DNA of 64,000 bases from Proteles cristata cristata (Eukaryota; Chordata; Mammalia; Carnivora; Hyaenidae): positions 310,001 to 374,000 of the forward strand of contig JAESUZ010001291.1 in NCBI GenBank assembly GCA_017311185.1. The letters are read 5' to 3'. Position numbers and translations under genes: made by a program. Below are positions 42,310-54,438 of this stretch, in pieces; position 1 is the first letter of the stretch; each line of letters starts with the position of its first letter. The notes beneath the pieces are model-generated. The model was not told the DNA's origin. It searched no databases and saw only the letters and a list, made by a program, of their open reading frames with translations.

Positions 42310-45269
42310 TAGAATATTTTAAGTATTAACTCCTATGTCCTTCCCCCACACTGTTTCTCCTAGCCCTCGTCTTTCCCCCTAGTCAGTGAACTTGGCATTC
42401 TTCACTCATTTCCTCCGAAAAGGGATGGAACCAGAGAAACACCAAGTCTGAGCTTTTCACATTCAATTGTTTAGGCTTCAGGAGAACATGAAAGAGGTGT
42501 GATGAATAAGACAGAGAGCTTTCTAGCTATAGGAACAGAAAGGAATCCGCAGGCTGCAGCGAGTGACAAATGAAGGGGATATAATATGGGAGAATGTTGG
42601 GAGAGGCCGTAAAGAAAGCCACCCAGCTCTGCTCCAGTATCTGGTCCCACAAGCAGGGTCTAACACCAATCCCTGTGGGCTCGCTGTCCCTGTTGGGTGA
42701 GGATTACACATGCCCTGTCCTGAGGAGTTGTTAGTCATTCTTGAACAGGGATTTCATGAGAATGTCTCTTGGCACTCAGTAACTACATGGCCTACTGAGT
42801 GTCAGGTAGGAAAATTGCCTTTCTGTGTCCCTATGTACCGATCCCACTAATTCTGGGTAGATAACCCCCACCTGGATATGTAAAAAACCCCTGAAATGGA
42901 GTGTGGGCCTGGATACATTTGAAGAGAAAGGAAAACCCACTGCACATGAACTTGGATGAAACAATTCCAGCCTGAAGTCTCTCCAGAGCTGGGCAGTAAT
43001 AATAATAATAAAAAAAATCCAACCTGACCCTGAAGCCTCCCATCCCCAACACACACTATTCTCACCGCCACCACCATCACACTTAAATATTTTGTGTTGT
43101 GTTCAACAGGGATACCGTCCATTGGTATTAGTCTGTTTTACACATTTCTGTTTCATGGCTTCTCAGAGAATGTGAACGAATGTTAATTCTGCCTAGTGCC
43201 GGGCACTGATAATATAAAGATGAATAATACAGAATTTCCTATCTTCATGTTACTGTCCGCATGGGGTAGTAGGGGAGGGCAGAAGAGTGTAACTGATCCC
43301 ATAGGAAGGGTTGATGGAAAGGGGTCCTCCTGGGTGGCTTCCCAAGGCCACTTCCATTCTTTCAGTCCATAACTTTTTTTGAGGTGGGGGTGTGTGTGTC
43401 AAAAGCTACCCTGCATTGCCACAACTTTCATTGCGGTGTAGCCATAAACATCCAACTTGTAAAGTTCAATAAAGGAGTTTTCCGGTATTTCTCAAGGGGA
43501 GAAATTTGACATTAATTACAGTGTAAAAGGCCCAGATTAAACGATGCATGCAAGAGTTTCTTATAGATCCCTTTCCCTGCCTTTGCTGATCAATTCTGAC
43601 AGGAGTGCATGGCGCCTGGTCCACGTGCCGCAAGCGCTTTCCATGGGGTCTAGCTCCTAATTACCGCCTCGCCCCATGGTCTCTTCCTGGACCGGTTGCA
43701 CTCTAGCGCTCTACCACTTCTCGACTCTTCAAGGAAATAGCCTGCCCTTCTATTGCGTCTCTTCCTCCCCAGACCCCTTTGATAATTGACGCCAACCCAG
43801 AGCCCTGAGGCCCCGAATGCTTACCCCTTGGGTAGCCTTTGATCAAGAAGCCACCGAGCTCCCAAGTTTGAATCCTGATCTCTGCGCTCTGGCTCCACGC
43901 CTTTTAAGTGGTGCTTGAAAAAGACTGCTGAAGTCCATGACTTTGTGGTGGGTGGTATTTCCCCCCTTTCCTTCTTATCAGTGAGCCTCACTAAAGAGAT
44001 ACATTCTGAGCTAAGAGCCTCTTCCAGAATGGAGGGTATATCTGCAGGTTTCAAGGAATTAACAACCAGGCCATCCTATGTCAGGTCGGTCAAAATGGAG
44101 CCCAAAAGCTCTCCCAGAGAAGGAGGCCGAACCACCTTCCTAATCCATGAGAGGAAGGAATTTTCCGGAAATGGAAGACCTACAATTTTGAAAAGATTAT
44201 GGGGCATACCAAAGACCTACACTTTAAGAAGAGCATTCTAACTGGGTGACTGCCAGACAGAATAAATTAATAACTGAACTGACCACTTCTGAGGAACGGG
44301 CAAAGCATTTCCCTGAACAATAGTTTTTCTACATTCTTTTCATTCTGGAGGCTCAGAGAAGGTATTTTGATGGATCATAAACCTTTCATGAACCCATGCC
44401 CCGGATTCAGGAAAGCTCGAATCACTGCATGCAAACTTTTCATAAGGGCAGTTCACCGCCTCCTGGCTCCCAGCCCCACAATGAACTTTAAAGGAATAGG
44501 TTCTGAAATCAAGAACTACACGCACTAGGAACTACAGCCAAAGTTTAACATTTGGGCAATACATTAGTTCGATGTCACCGTAGATGTGACATGTCCTTAC
44601 TGATTGTCAAGGATTAGATATTGGACGTAAGTGTCATTGTTCATTTATGTGTGCCTTAAAGCAATGTTGTAATGGGTACCTTTCTTTAAGAAAGACACCA
44701 AAATTAACCCCATTCATGCTCTCCACATATATGACAGCAAGTTCATTATATTATATGTTCCAAGGTTGGTGTTGGAGAGGCATAATTTAGGTGGGAAGGA
44801 CTGGCTGATCAGGCCCAGCTGCCTCCCTTGGGCGGGGTGGGAAGTGGGGGAAGACCGGGGGACAGGGGAGGCCATTTTCCCCCTCATCAGTGTACACGTT
44901 GTTCTCAAGTTTTTCTTAGAATCCAGGCCAAAGGAAAAATGACTGGAGATGGGAAGGTTTTGCCTCTGGCCACTCATTAGATCTCAGTTTCCAATTTCTA
45001 ATTTCCTGTCTTGGAATAGACTTCACAGTATGACTTACACCTAGGCAGTTTCCTCCTCTGAGGGAAAATATCTCTCAACTACAGGGTAGTGGGCTTACTT
45101 TATCCCCCAGGATATCATATTAGCACATGTAGTTCAACGTCGGGGTAAGAGATGGTGTGGTTGGGTCTTTTGTCTACACGATCACCTATAATAAATAGAA
45201 TCATAATAAGGTACACAAATGTATTCCATTAATATATAGATGCTCCTTAACTTTTTGCCACATCCTGGT
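42310..45269. other. Intergenic sequence, mostly unassigned
   Basis: A piece at about 43180-43290 ('ctgcctagtgccgggcactg') may be an antisense L2 terminus. A CA/TG-rich 'gtgtgtgtgtc' tract lies near 43390. No exon pair, RNA gene or LINE-1 is visible. Confidence 0.4.
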
Positions 45270-45400
45270 GAATAAATCATCATTATGATTTATTCCCTAC
45301 TTGAAATATTTCACGAACTCCCCTTTAATGACAAGATGAAGTTTAAGCTCTTTAGCATGGTATTCAGGGCGCTTCAAGTGGTAGAATGAAAAATAAAGGA
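45270..45400 (+). mobile_element. L2 fragment, short
   Basis: 'aagtttaagctctttagcat' and 'ggtattcagggcgcttcaag' resemble the L2 block 'agtccaaactccttagcatgg' followed by 'attcaaggccctt'. Confidence 0.5.
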
Positions 45401-45789
45401 GCAAAGTTTAATAGCATTGTAATGTTTTAGTTGTGACCAATCCCCTTCTAGACTGCAGTTCTCTAGTCCATGATTGCGTTATAGGCCCGTCTCTGCCATT
45501 TTCCAACCACATGATTTGGGAGAAATAGCTCAATGTTTCCATGTAAGGACTCTGCGTTTTAGAAACATTAACTCGTTTCTCCAAGGGTACCTGGATGGAA
45601 AATGGCAGAAATGGGTTTGGGACCAAGTCTATTTGGTTCCAGAGTTGAGCTCGTATTAGTTCCTCTAGGTCAACTCAATGATGCTTGCAGTGAATGCGAC
45701 ATGGCAAATACTTAACATAAGGTTATTATTATACGTGCCTCTCCCACATGGTGACAAGTATCTCTAGTAATTGGCATCTCATGTGTCTT

Positions 45790-45916
45790 GAATTATGATT
45801 AGGTTAATGACTTCCATTTCTCAAGTGAGGCAATTGAAACTCAGGGGGGTTAAGTGGCCCGCACACTCTGGGGGCAGGACGTGGCAAGACTGGGGCAAGA
45901 ATCTCTTGATTCTTTT
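45790..45916 (-). mobile_element. MIR SINE fragment, antisense, cut by a SINE
   Basis: 'gaggcaattgaaactcaggg', 'gggttaagtggcccgcacac' and 'caggacgtggcaagactgg' track the reverse MIR. A SINE lies at its end. Confidence 0.6.
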
Positions 45917-46074
45917 TTTTTTTTTTTTTTTGAGAGAGAGAGAAAGTCCCAAGCAGGCTTCAGTCTGCTGGTACCGAGCCCAACGCAGGGCTCGATGTCA
46001 TGAACCTTGAGACAAAGGTTCCTGAGCCAAAACCAAAAGTCGGCGACTTAAGTGACTGAGCCACCAGGTGCCTC
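45917..46074 (-). mobile_element. CAN-type SINE, antisense, shortened
   Basis: Only a short purine-rich part is left after the T-run ('tgagagagagagaaagtccc'). The head end is diverged ('gccaccaggtgcctc'). Confidence 0.88.
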
Positions 46075-46297
46075 AAGTTCTTTAATTCTCAGTCCACTTG
46101 TTCTGTGCCAAGCCACCCAGTAATCATATATTTAAAATTTATAATTAGGGAGAGATATAATTGACAATAAAAGAACGAATATTTAAACTTCCCAAGAGAA
46201 GAGGGTTTTTTTTGGAGAAAAATTCATCCTACCCCTCTCTTGGCAAGATTGTCAAAATAGCTATTGTTTAAAAGTAAGCCATTATTGTTCTTTTAAT

Positions 46298-46530
46298 TTT
46301 ATTTTTATTTTTTTTAAATATTTTTTTTATTTATTTCTAGGAGAGAGAGAGAGAGACAGCGTGAGCAGGGGAGGGTCAGAGAGAGAGGGAGTCACAGACT
46401 CTGAAACAGGCTCCAGGCTCTGAGCTGGCAGTCAGCACAGAGCCCGACGCGGGGCTCGAACCCACGAACCGCAAGCTCACGATCCAAGCGAAAGTCGGAC
46501 ACTTAACCGACTAAGCCACCCAGGTGCCCC
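46298..46530 (-). mobile_element. CAN-type SINE, young, antisense
   Basis: A perfect 17-bp TSD 'cattattgttcttttaa' flanks it (46280-46296 and 46531-46547). Confidence 0.98.
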
Positions 46531-46547
46531 CATTATTGTTCTTTTAA

Positions 46548-48830
46548 AAGAGAATTTTAAAGTAAAATCTATGCTTCTCTGTAGATGAATAAAATCAGAT
46601 TTCAGCAGGTAGGTTTCAAGGAGGTAGTAGCATATTTATGATAAGTAGAAAGGAAATCTATTTTTATTGACTCAATCCTTAGGATATCAAAATGAAAGTA
46701 TAAGTATATGCTTATGTATTAATCTCCTACTCATTTTTCCTCCATTCGGTGCCCAAGTCATCCTGCTTGAAAATATGAACAGAAATCAAGGATTTATGGT
46801 AGATTTCTTAGCCCTTGATATACATAAAATAGAGGAAAGCACAAGCTAAAAAGTCCAATGAGGCCTTGAGTAAAACCAGATATATATTTGTTAGGTTTCT
46901 GTCCATTCTTCTTTTCAGAAAAGTGCCCATCTAACATTGAAAGTGAACATAGCTTTAAGCTTTAAAAACAAAAAACAAAAAAAACAAAAAAAAAAGGAAA
47001 AGAAAGAGGACTTTTTCCTCCCTCGTGTTGAAACACACTGTTAAAATATTGAAGAATAAAATTTCCTTCCCTCTCAATGATTTCCTTTTCTATTAAGCAA
47101 ATATTGATTTCCCCTCCCCCACTTTTCATACAGGAGTCCAAATGACGGCGGCCCTTTGGGTTTGCTTGCTTTCTTTGTGCGTTGATGACTAGCGAGTGTT
47201 TGTAACTTGCCTGCTGCTAGGAAGCCGACAGGGGGCGCTCAAGTGCATATCTGGATGAGGATTTGATTCAAACCGATCTTCAGTTTTATTTTTCTCTACT
47301 TCAGTGCCAAAGTAAAGACTGTAGTTCTTCTCACACACAAAGGTTTGGCAAACGTGTTCAGAAGCAAAGGGAGGAAATGCATAGGTTAGGGAAGAGGATC
47401 TTGGGGAAAGGCACTATTTATACATGAGGCAGGATTGAGGTTTGAGGGACTTCAGTCCCTGAAGGATTTGGGTCATTGATCTATCAATTATACCTGAATT
47501 TTCTCAGCTCTAATGACTACATTTATTGGATAATTTATCAACTTCTGACTTTGTGTACATAAAAAAAGAGTGAGGAGTGGGGGAAATACATTCTAATTTT
47601 GCTTTTTCCTTGTTACTCTTAGGCACAGTGGGATCTTGCATTTCCACCGACAGTTTCTCCCGTGAATAAAGTTCTTGGGGTTCAAATGGCACATGAAAAT
47701 AATAAAGACGTTCTGGCATATAAAATTTGGCAGACAGCCACACATGACAAGATTAAGGAGAAACTGGAGAGGTGTGAGGATCTGAAGTAGCTCTTACCTA
47801 CTTCCACTCAGATTCAGCTTGAATTTATGAAATCCCTAAAAACGAAAGTACACGTGACATATTCAAAGATTGTTGGATTGTAATGTTTAAAAGATCAAGC
47901 TTAAACTTGGAAGAGGATTAAAAAGAAGTTGCCAGAACACAATACAGATGCTGACAGAAACAAGCTATTTCAAATCGTTTGCCTCTGAAGACAGATGAAA
48001 AAGATCAGAAGCAAAAAGCTCTCATTAGAAGAAAATATAGCATGTGGCAAGCCATATGAAATTTATCAGGCTCTATCACCGAGACATACCAAAAGTCACA
48101 GGTAGATATAGAAATACCTTAAAAATAATTAATACTGCTTCCTTTTTATCCGACTGGCAAATAAGGTTCCTTGTAGAGTTATTAAAGCCTTTATTTTGAT
48201 TTACACGGCAAAGACTTCAGAAAGACTGATGGCCTTGCGCATTATTCAACAAAAGCCACAAGGAAAAAATGTGCATCTTAGAAACACACTTTGTTTTCTC
48301 TTTCTGGGCCCCAAACAACTTCTAGCTAAAAGACATATTTTGATTAAGATAATATTTTTCCCTAATCAATATTTTTTACCTCTGGGTTATTACTGCCTTG
48401 AAGGCTTCTCTGCCTTTTTTTTTTTTTCCTTTCTAAATTAGTCCATGTGGTTTATGAGAAATCATCAGCACGGCCATACGCTGCCGGTTACATTAAATCT
48501 TTCCCTTAGTATTTACTGCTCGGTGGCAAGACTTGTCTCTAGCCTTTGTAGTTTGGCATCAAATCTTGAAATGTGTATTTTATACTTAATTGGAATGGGG
48601 ATAGGTGCACAGGAGCAGAATTAGCCATTAATGAAATAACACTCCTCTTGACTGACTCTTGACTTTACCAACCAGTTTCCAGCTTGGTTGGTAAAAGGCC
48701 TGAGCGTCGGTGTGAAACCACGTCCACTGTGGCCCACATGCTTTGTACGTGTGCCCAGAATTATGTACTGTGAGAAGTGCGTCAGATTGCCGTCGGAATA
48801 TCTGAATGCTCACTCTGGGTTTCAAAAAGT
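46548..48830. other. Intergenic sequence, apparently unique, with a candidate CTCF site
   Basis: More than 2.2 kb has no SINE or LINE-1 that I can recognise. It includes a CpG-containing patch at 47140-47240. ORFs near 47510 (minus) and 48196 (plus) are unsupported. Confidence 0.45.
47225..47239 (+). promoter_or_regulatory. Candidate CTCF-binding site CCGACAGGGGGCGCT
   Basis: It matches the CTCF core CCASYAGRKGGCRS at 12 of 14 positions, including the AGGGGGCGC centre. It lies in non-repeat sequence about 20 kb upstream of the VPS41 promoter. It could help insulate VPS41 from the developmental regulation of the neighbouring gene; that role is inference. Confidence 0.5.
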
Positions 48831-49003
48831 GTTTATGTACTTGTTTTGAGACAGAGAGACTGCAAGTGAGGGAGGAGTAGAGGGAGAGAGAGAGAATCCC
48901 AAGCCAGCTCTGTGCTGTCGGCGTGGAGCCCCGTGTGGGGCTCGATCCCACGACTGTGAGATCATGAGTCAGACATTTAACCCTCTGAGCTACCCAAGCA
49001 CCT
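48831..49003 (-). mobile_element. CAN-type SINE, antisense, older
   Basis: The body includes 'ggagaatcccaagccagctc'-type sequence read in pieces. The head end is decayed to 'ctacccaagcacctcc'. Flanks 'cactctgggttt' and 'cactcgggtttt' are the TSD. Confidence 0.92.
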
Positions 49004-49215
49004 CCACTCGGGTTTTTGTACCCATCTCAACTGCAGGTGGGTGACAAATGGTTTGCACACCAGCACTGGTCTGTGGACGACATTTTGAGAAGCACTGGAC
49101 AGACTATGAGAAAAAAAGGGACACATGTGTCCCCTTTGATTTTCTTGACCTCCAGAGTCCTGTTTCCCCAAACATCTCCACCCTCAACCTCACCCCCAAT
49201 AACTGTGCGTGCGCG

Positions 49216-49248
<33 letters not shown>

Positions 49249-49861
49249 GTTAAAGGCCACAAATTAAGGCTCAGTGTCATGAGAATCCTTGACAACTAGT
49301 GAGGTTGGGGTGGGAGGGCCCTTAAATGATCTGATCACAAACTCCCCTCCTCACTTTTTCAGGACCTTTCCTGAATCACCCTCCTTATCAAAGGACCAGG
49401 CACAGTTTCCGCTAGCCTGGTTTTGTTTCCTTGCTAGCACATGGAATTCTTCAAACCAGCCAGTCACGTGTTCCCACAGGTACCTCATCGTGTTGATAAC
49501 ACACACATGGTCTCTCACCGTTCACTCCGTTCCTGAGCACAAACCCCGTGTGGCCCAGCGTGGTACCTCTCTGGATTGCGAGTATATATAATTAATAAAC
49601 TGTTGCCTGTCTTATCTGTCCAATGTCAGTATCATGAGTTCAACCATGCCCCAATGCCAGGGTTGGGGATCCCTCCATCACCAGTGGGCAAATAAGAGGC
49701 AGTTAAAACACCGACACGTATGCACACGTATGCACACACACACACTCAGCTCCCGAGAACACAAAGGTTTACACGAAGCCTGTCCTTTTTAAGCGCAATG
49801 CTTGAAATCACATTCCTGTTCTGGTACTATTGCTCTAAATCACAGTTTGCTTTTTGTTTTA
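49004..49861. other. Intergenic sequence, nothing recognised apart from a CA repeat
   Basis: It is unassigned. The overlapping ORFs at 49016-49299 on both strands are produced by the CA tract and its flanks. Confidence 0.4.
49215..49245. repeat. (CA)n microsatellite with GC-containing ends
   Basis: 'gtgcgtgcgcgcacac' leads into a CA run and 'acgcacacag' closes it. The CG units suggest CpG-preserving or variant repeats. Confidence 0.93.
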
Positions 49862-50259
49862 TTTTTTAAATGTTTATTTATGTATTTTGGGAGAGAGAGA
49901 ATAAGGGAAGGACAGAGAGTGAGGAGAGAGAGAGAATCCCAAGCAGGCTCCATGCTGTCAGTGTAGAGCCTGAAGCAGGGCTCGATCTCATGAACTGAGA
50001 GCTGAAATCAAGACTCAGATGATGTGGGGCGCCTGGGTGGCTCACTCAGTTAAACGTCCCACTTCGGCTCAGGACATGATCTCACAGTTCTTGGGTTCAA
50101 GCCCTGCGCCAGGCTCTGTGCTGGAGCCTGCTTCCGATTCTGTGTCTCCCTCTCTCTCTGCCCCTCTCCCACTCACGCTCTGTCTCCCTCTCAAAAATAA
50201 ATAAACATGAAAAAAAAAAAGGGTCAGTTGCTTAACCAGCTGAGCCACCCAGGCACCCC
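49862..50259 (-). mobile_element. CAN-type SINE, antisense, split by another SINE
   Basis: The tail and body lie at 49862-50025 and the head at 50221-50259 ('gctgagccacccaggcaccc'). The outer TSD is 'cacagtttgct' (about 49844 and 50259). Confidence 0.95.
50026..50220 (+). mobile_element. CAN-type SINE nested in the antisense copy
   Basis: The head is 'ggggcgcctgggtggctcac' and the tail is 'aaaaataaataaacatgaaa'. It landed in the host between its B-box and A-box regions. Confidence 0.96.
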
Positions 50260-50716
50260 ACAGTTTGCTCTGTAAAATGAGCAGGGTGGAATTAGGAAGG
50301 GAACGAGGTGGATCTCCAGGCTGGGAATCAGAAGATCAAAGGTGAAAAGGAATAGCATCAAAACGCCCTGGCGCACTGTTAGCTTTCAAAGCAATTTGCA
50401 TTCTTTCCCACTCCTTCCACAGCACCGGGGTCCAGTGTGATACTGGGTATGGGCGTTTATGTAAAATGTCCTATGTATATTTAAAAGAAAGAGATCTTAA
50501 AATGACGGCTGCTGACTCACTCTGTCCCATTTTCTCCCGGAAGGATCCAGAAAAGGTAACAGTGCAGCTGCACTGGGCTCCGGGAATGGCTGGAGTTCTG
50601 GAAGGACCAGAGGCTCTTCGTGACGGGCATCAGGCAGGTGTCCCCTTTGGCTCTCTCCACCCCTGTTTGTCCTCTGTACATCCAACTCAAACTTTTCTTA
50701 ACTGTGGTCAAATACG
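50260..50716. other. Intergenic sequence, nothing recognised
   Basis: It is unassigned sequence between SINEs. The ORF at 50466-50783 runs into the next SINE and is not a gene. Confidence 0.4.
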
Positions 50717-50908
50717 GAACGCCTGGGTGGCTCAGTTGGTTAAGCGCCAACTTCGGCTCAGGCCATGCTCTCATGGTTCATGAGTTCGAGCCCCACGTCA
50801 GTACAGAGCCTGGAGCCTGCTTCGGATTCTCTTCGGATTCTCTCTCTCCCCATCCCTCCCCCACTCACTCTCTGCCTCTTAAAAATAAACATTAAAAAAT
50901 TATTTTAA
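50717..50908 (+). mobile_element. CAN-type SINE
   Basis: The head is 'gaacgcctgggtggctcag'. The middle lacks 'ggctctgtgctgacagctc', and 'cttcggattct' is duplicated at 50820-50841. Confidence 0.94.
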
Positions 50909-52055
50909 ACATTGTGGTAAGATACATGTAACAGAATGTACAATTTCACCATTTGTAGGGGTGGAGTTCAGTAGTATTAGGTACTTCCCGTTGTTGTTCA
51001 GTCCATCTGAAGAATTCTTTTCCGCTTGCAAAACTGAAGCTTAGTCGCCATTAAACAACTCCCCACTTCTCCCTTTCACAGCTCCTGGCTTTCTGATTTT
51101 CCATCATTCTACTTTCTGCTTCCATGAAGTTAAGTACTCTGGGTACCTTATATACATATACAAACACTCAGTAACTTGCCTTTTTGTGACTGGCTTACTT
51201 CACTTAGCATGAAGTCATCCAGATTCATCTATTTTGTTGCCTGTAGCAGAATTTCCTTCCTTTTAAGGCTGAACACGACTCCATGTATAGATTTACCACA
51301 TTGTGTTTATCCATTCCCTCATTGGTAGACACGGGTCAACTTCCAGCTTTCGGCTATTGTGAACAATGTTGCTACGAACAGGGATGTACAGATATCTCTT
51401 TGAGGCCCTGCTTTCAGTTCTACTGGATGTATGCCCAGGAGTGGAATTGCTGGATTATATGGTAACTCTGTTTTTAATTTTTTGAGGGAACTCCATACTG
51501 TTTTCCATTGTGGCTGCACAATTTTACATTCTCACCAACAGCTTGTTTTCTTTTCTCCGCCTACTCATCAATGCTTGTTATTTTCTGGATTTTTTGGATA
51601 GAGTAGCCAGCCTGATGGGTGTGAGGTGGTATCTCTCTGATTTTGATTGGCATTTTCCTAATGGTTCATGTGCTTATTGGCTATGTGTATATCTTCTGCG
51701 GAGAAATGTCTGTCTGAACCCTTTGCCCATTTTTTTAAATTAAGTTTTTAAAAATTGCTGTTGTTGAGTTATAGGAGTTCTTTGTATATTCTGGATATTA
51801 ACCACTTACCAGAAATGTGATTTCCAAATATTTCCTTCCATCTATGAGCTGTGTCTTTACTCTGCTGATTTTGTCTCTTGACACACAGAAGTGTCTAACT
51901 TTGATGTAGTCCATTTTACCTCTTTCTCTTCTTTTGTTGCCTGTGTGCTTTTGGTGCCATATCCAAGAAATCATTGCCAAATCCAAAGTCATGAAGTTTT
52001 TTTTCCCCAATATTTTTTCTAAGAGTTTTTTAGTTTTAGCTACTTTTCGCAAAAG

Positions 52056-52165
52056 TTTTATGTATGTATGTATGTATGTAATCTCTACATCCAATGTGGA
52101 ACGTGAATTCACAAGCCTGAGATCAAGAGTTACACGTTCCTCCAACTGAGCCAGCCAGGTGCTCT
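52056..52165 (-). mobile_element. Older tRNA-related SINE (CAN-type ancestor-like), antisense
   Basis: A tandem TATG/TGTA stretch (52059-52080) leads into 'aatctctacatccaatgtgg', 'cctgagatcaagagttacac' and 'ctgagccagccaggtgctc'. It lacks the feliform purine-rich middle, so it belongs to an older short subfamily. Confidence 0.8.
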
Positions 52166-52316
52166 TATAGTTTTAGCTCTTATATTTTGCTATTTAATCC
52201 ATTTTGAGTTAATTTTTTTATATGGTGTCAGGTAAGAATCTAACTTATTCCTTGGACGTGGATATCCAGTTTTCTTGACACCATTTGTTGAAACATAGGT
52301 TTGTTTTTTAAAATAC

Positions 52317-52342
52317 GTGTGTGTGTGTGTGTGTGTGTGTGT
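52317..52342. repeat. (GT)n microsatellite
   Basis: A GT run lies near the end of the antisense LINE-1. Confidence 0.95.
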
Positions 52343-52415
52343 CTCAGAAGAGATATGCTTTCTTGTGTGTATGCTATAGGGGTACTAGCATGGCAGAAAG
52401 ATTGAAAGCAATGGA

Positions 52416-52665
52416 GAGGCGCCTGGGTGGCTCAGTCATTTGAGCATCCAACTTGAGCTCAGGTCATGATGTCATAGTTCATGAGTTCAAGCCCTGTATC
52501 AGGCTCTGTGCTGACAGCTCAGAGCCTGGAACCTGCTTCTGATTCTGTGTCTCCCTCTCTCTCTGCCCCTCTCCCACTAGCACTATGTCTCTCTCTCTCT
52601 CTCACACTCACTTTCTCTCTCTCTCTCTCAAAAATAAGTAAACATTAAAAAAAATTTTTTTAAAT
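52416..52665 (+). mobile_element. CAN-type SINE
   Basis: TSDs 'gattgaaagcaatgga' (about 52400) and 'gattgaaagcagtgga' (about 52667) differ at one base. The CT-rich part is expanded with 'cacactcac' inside. Confidence 0.97.
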
Positions 52666-52806
52666 AGATTGAAAGCAGTGGAATGGAAGAGAATCGTTGA
52701 GCTCACCTGCCTGAGAAGTTGTTTTGACCTTTAAGAAACAGTTGGGGAATTGAAATGGAAGGAGATGTATTTGTGGAATGTCCTATGTGACTATGGACCT
52801 TTTTTA

Positions 52807-53016
52807 TTTTTTTATTTTTTTTATTTTTTATTTTTTAAATTTATTTCTAGGAGAGAGAGAGACAGCGTGAGCCAGAGAGGGAGTCACAGACTGAAACAGG
52901 CTCCAGGCTCTGAGCTGTCAGCACAGAGCCTGACGCGGGGCTCGAACCCACGAACCGTGAGATCATGACCTAAGCGAAAGTCGGATGCTTAACCGACTAA
53001 GCCACCCAGGCGCCCC
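52807..53016 (-). mobile_element. CAN-type SINE, antisense
   Basis: TSDs 'actatggacctttttta' (52790-52806) and 'actatggatctttttta' (53017-53033) differ at one base. The 'gcaggggagggtc' segment is deleted. Confidence 0.97.
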
Positions 53017-53033
53017 ACTATGGATCTTTTTTA

Positions 53034-53560
53034 GTTGTGTCCTGCCGTGTACCAAATTACTCCACAACTTGATGGCTTAAAACAATGAGTATTTATTATA
53101 TTATATGGCCAGGAATCTGGTTTTCATGTGCCCCTGACTCAACGTGTCTCATGAGATTGCCATCAGAGTGTCAGCCTGAGTTGTGGTCTTATCTGAGGGT
53201 TTGATTGGATAAAGATCCACTTCCCAACTGGACCACATGGTAGTTTATAGGATTCAACTCCCTGTGGACATCAGTTTCATGCTGGCTGTTAGTGAGGGAC
53301 CTCCCTCAGGTCCTTGCCGTGTGTGGCTCTTCCTAGGGAAGTTCACAACATGGCAGCTAACATCCCTCAGTGAGTAAGCAAGAGAACATTTATGATGGAT
53401 GGCTATTTTTTTTTGGTAACCTAATCTTGTAAGTGCCTTTTGATCACCTCTGATGTATTCTATTCCCTAGAAGCAAGTCATTAAATCCTTCACATACTTA
53501 AAAAGAGAGGGTTATGTAAGAGTTGGAATGTCGGGAGATAAGGATAACTGTGGACCATTT
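53034..53560 (-). mobile_element. LTR-like ancient repeat, antisense, family uncertain
   Basis: 'gtaccaaattactccacaac', 'ttgatggcttaaaacaatga' and 'gtatttattatattatatgg' match the antisense start of MaLR-type LTRs. The downstream part ('tggaccacatggtag', 'gtccttgccgtgtgtggctc') is consistent but too diverged to name. Confidence 0.5.
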
Positions 53561-54197
53561 TAGAAGCAGCCAACTTCATGGTCTAAGTGTGAAATGTGCT
53601 TCTCAGGGCCCGAGTGGCCAAGGGCCACCCAGATTTGGGAGAGAGCCTTTCATCCCCCATGCCCTACACCACCACAGGTCATAGTACTGATGGAATTATC
53701 TGTGCTCAATCAACATCATCACAGTAGTGCAATTAAGGATTTGTGAAATTGGGTATTAGTGGCACTGTCTGTGGCAGATGAATGTGAAAAGTATACTTTA
53801 GGAAGAAAGTACCCTTTACGCACAGGGAGGCTTGATAGCTAAGAATCTATTCTAGGAGCTATATACACTAGGCCTCACACCATCTCCTGCCACCTCCTTG
53901 CCTAAGCCTTGGATAAAAACATGTGTGCACATGAGTGTGTACAACTAGAGAGAAAGAGTTTGCTGAGAATGATAAGCTTTTTGAGCCCCAGTTTGCCCAA
54001 GAAATATTCTGTGAGTGAAGAATCTTATACTATCCATCTTGCCTCATAGAATCTCTCACTATCCCTTTTGAGGCAAACTGATAGAGATCTACAGGAACCC
54101 AGTATGATCAGGTAGTTCTATTTGAGCCACTTTCTAATTCTTTGTTGGCTCCAAAATTCAGCACGGCCAGCAGAAACGTGGTTGTAGTTAAAGGCTT
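53561..54197. other. Intergenic sequence, nothing recognised
   Basis: It is unassigned. No ORF, exon or repeat is supported. Confidence 0.4.
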
Positions 54198-54217
54198 ACC
54201 TTGCTCACCCCCATCTT

Positions 54218-54418
54218 TATTTTTAAGTTTATTATTTATTTTGAGAGAGACAGAGACAGCACAAGTGGGGGAGGGTCAGAGAGAGAGAGGGAAAGAGAGA
54301 GAATCCCAAGCAGACTCCATGTTGCCAGCACAGAGCCCGATATGGGGCTCAAACCCGTGAAGCCAGGAGATCATGACCTGAGCTGAAACCAAGAGTCGGA
54401 TGCTTACTCTACTGAGCC
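54218..54418 (-). mobile_element. CAN-type SINE, antisense
   Basis: A perfect 20-bp TSD 'accttgctcacccccatctt' flanks it (54198-54217 and 54419-54438). The head lost its terminal 'caggtgcccc'. Confidence 0.97.
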
Positions 54419-54438
54419 ACCTTGCTCACCCCCATCTT

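Larger units (their letters stand above)
50909..52400 (-). mobile_element. LINE-1 3' UTR and ORF2 3' part, antisense, old
   Basis: On the plus strand the antisense order is 3' UTR ('gtaagatacatgtaacagaa', 'gtgactggcttacttcactt'), then 'ttgctacgaacagggatgta', 'atgcccaggagtggaattgc', 'gggtgtgaggtggtatctct', 'catatccaagaaatcattgc' and 'gatatccagttttcttgaca'. This is a classic antisense L1M. It is heavily mutated and non-coding. Confidence 0.9.
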
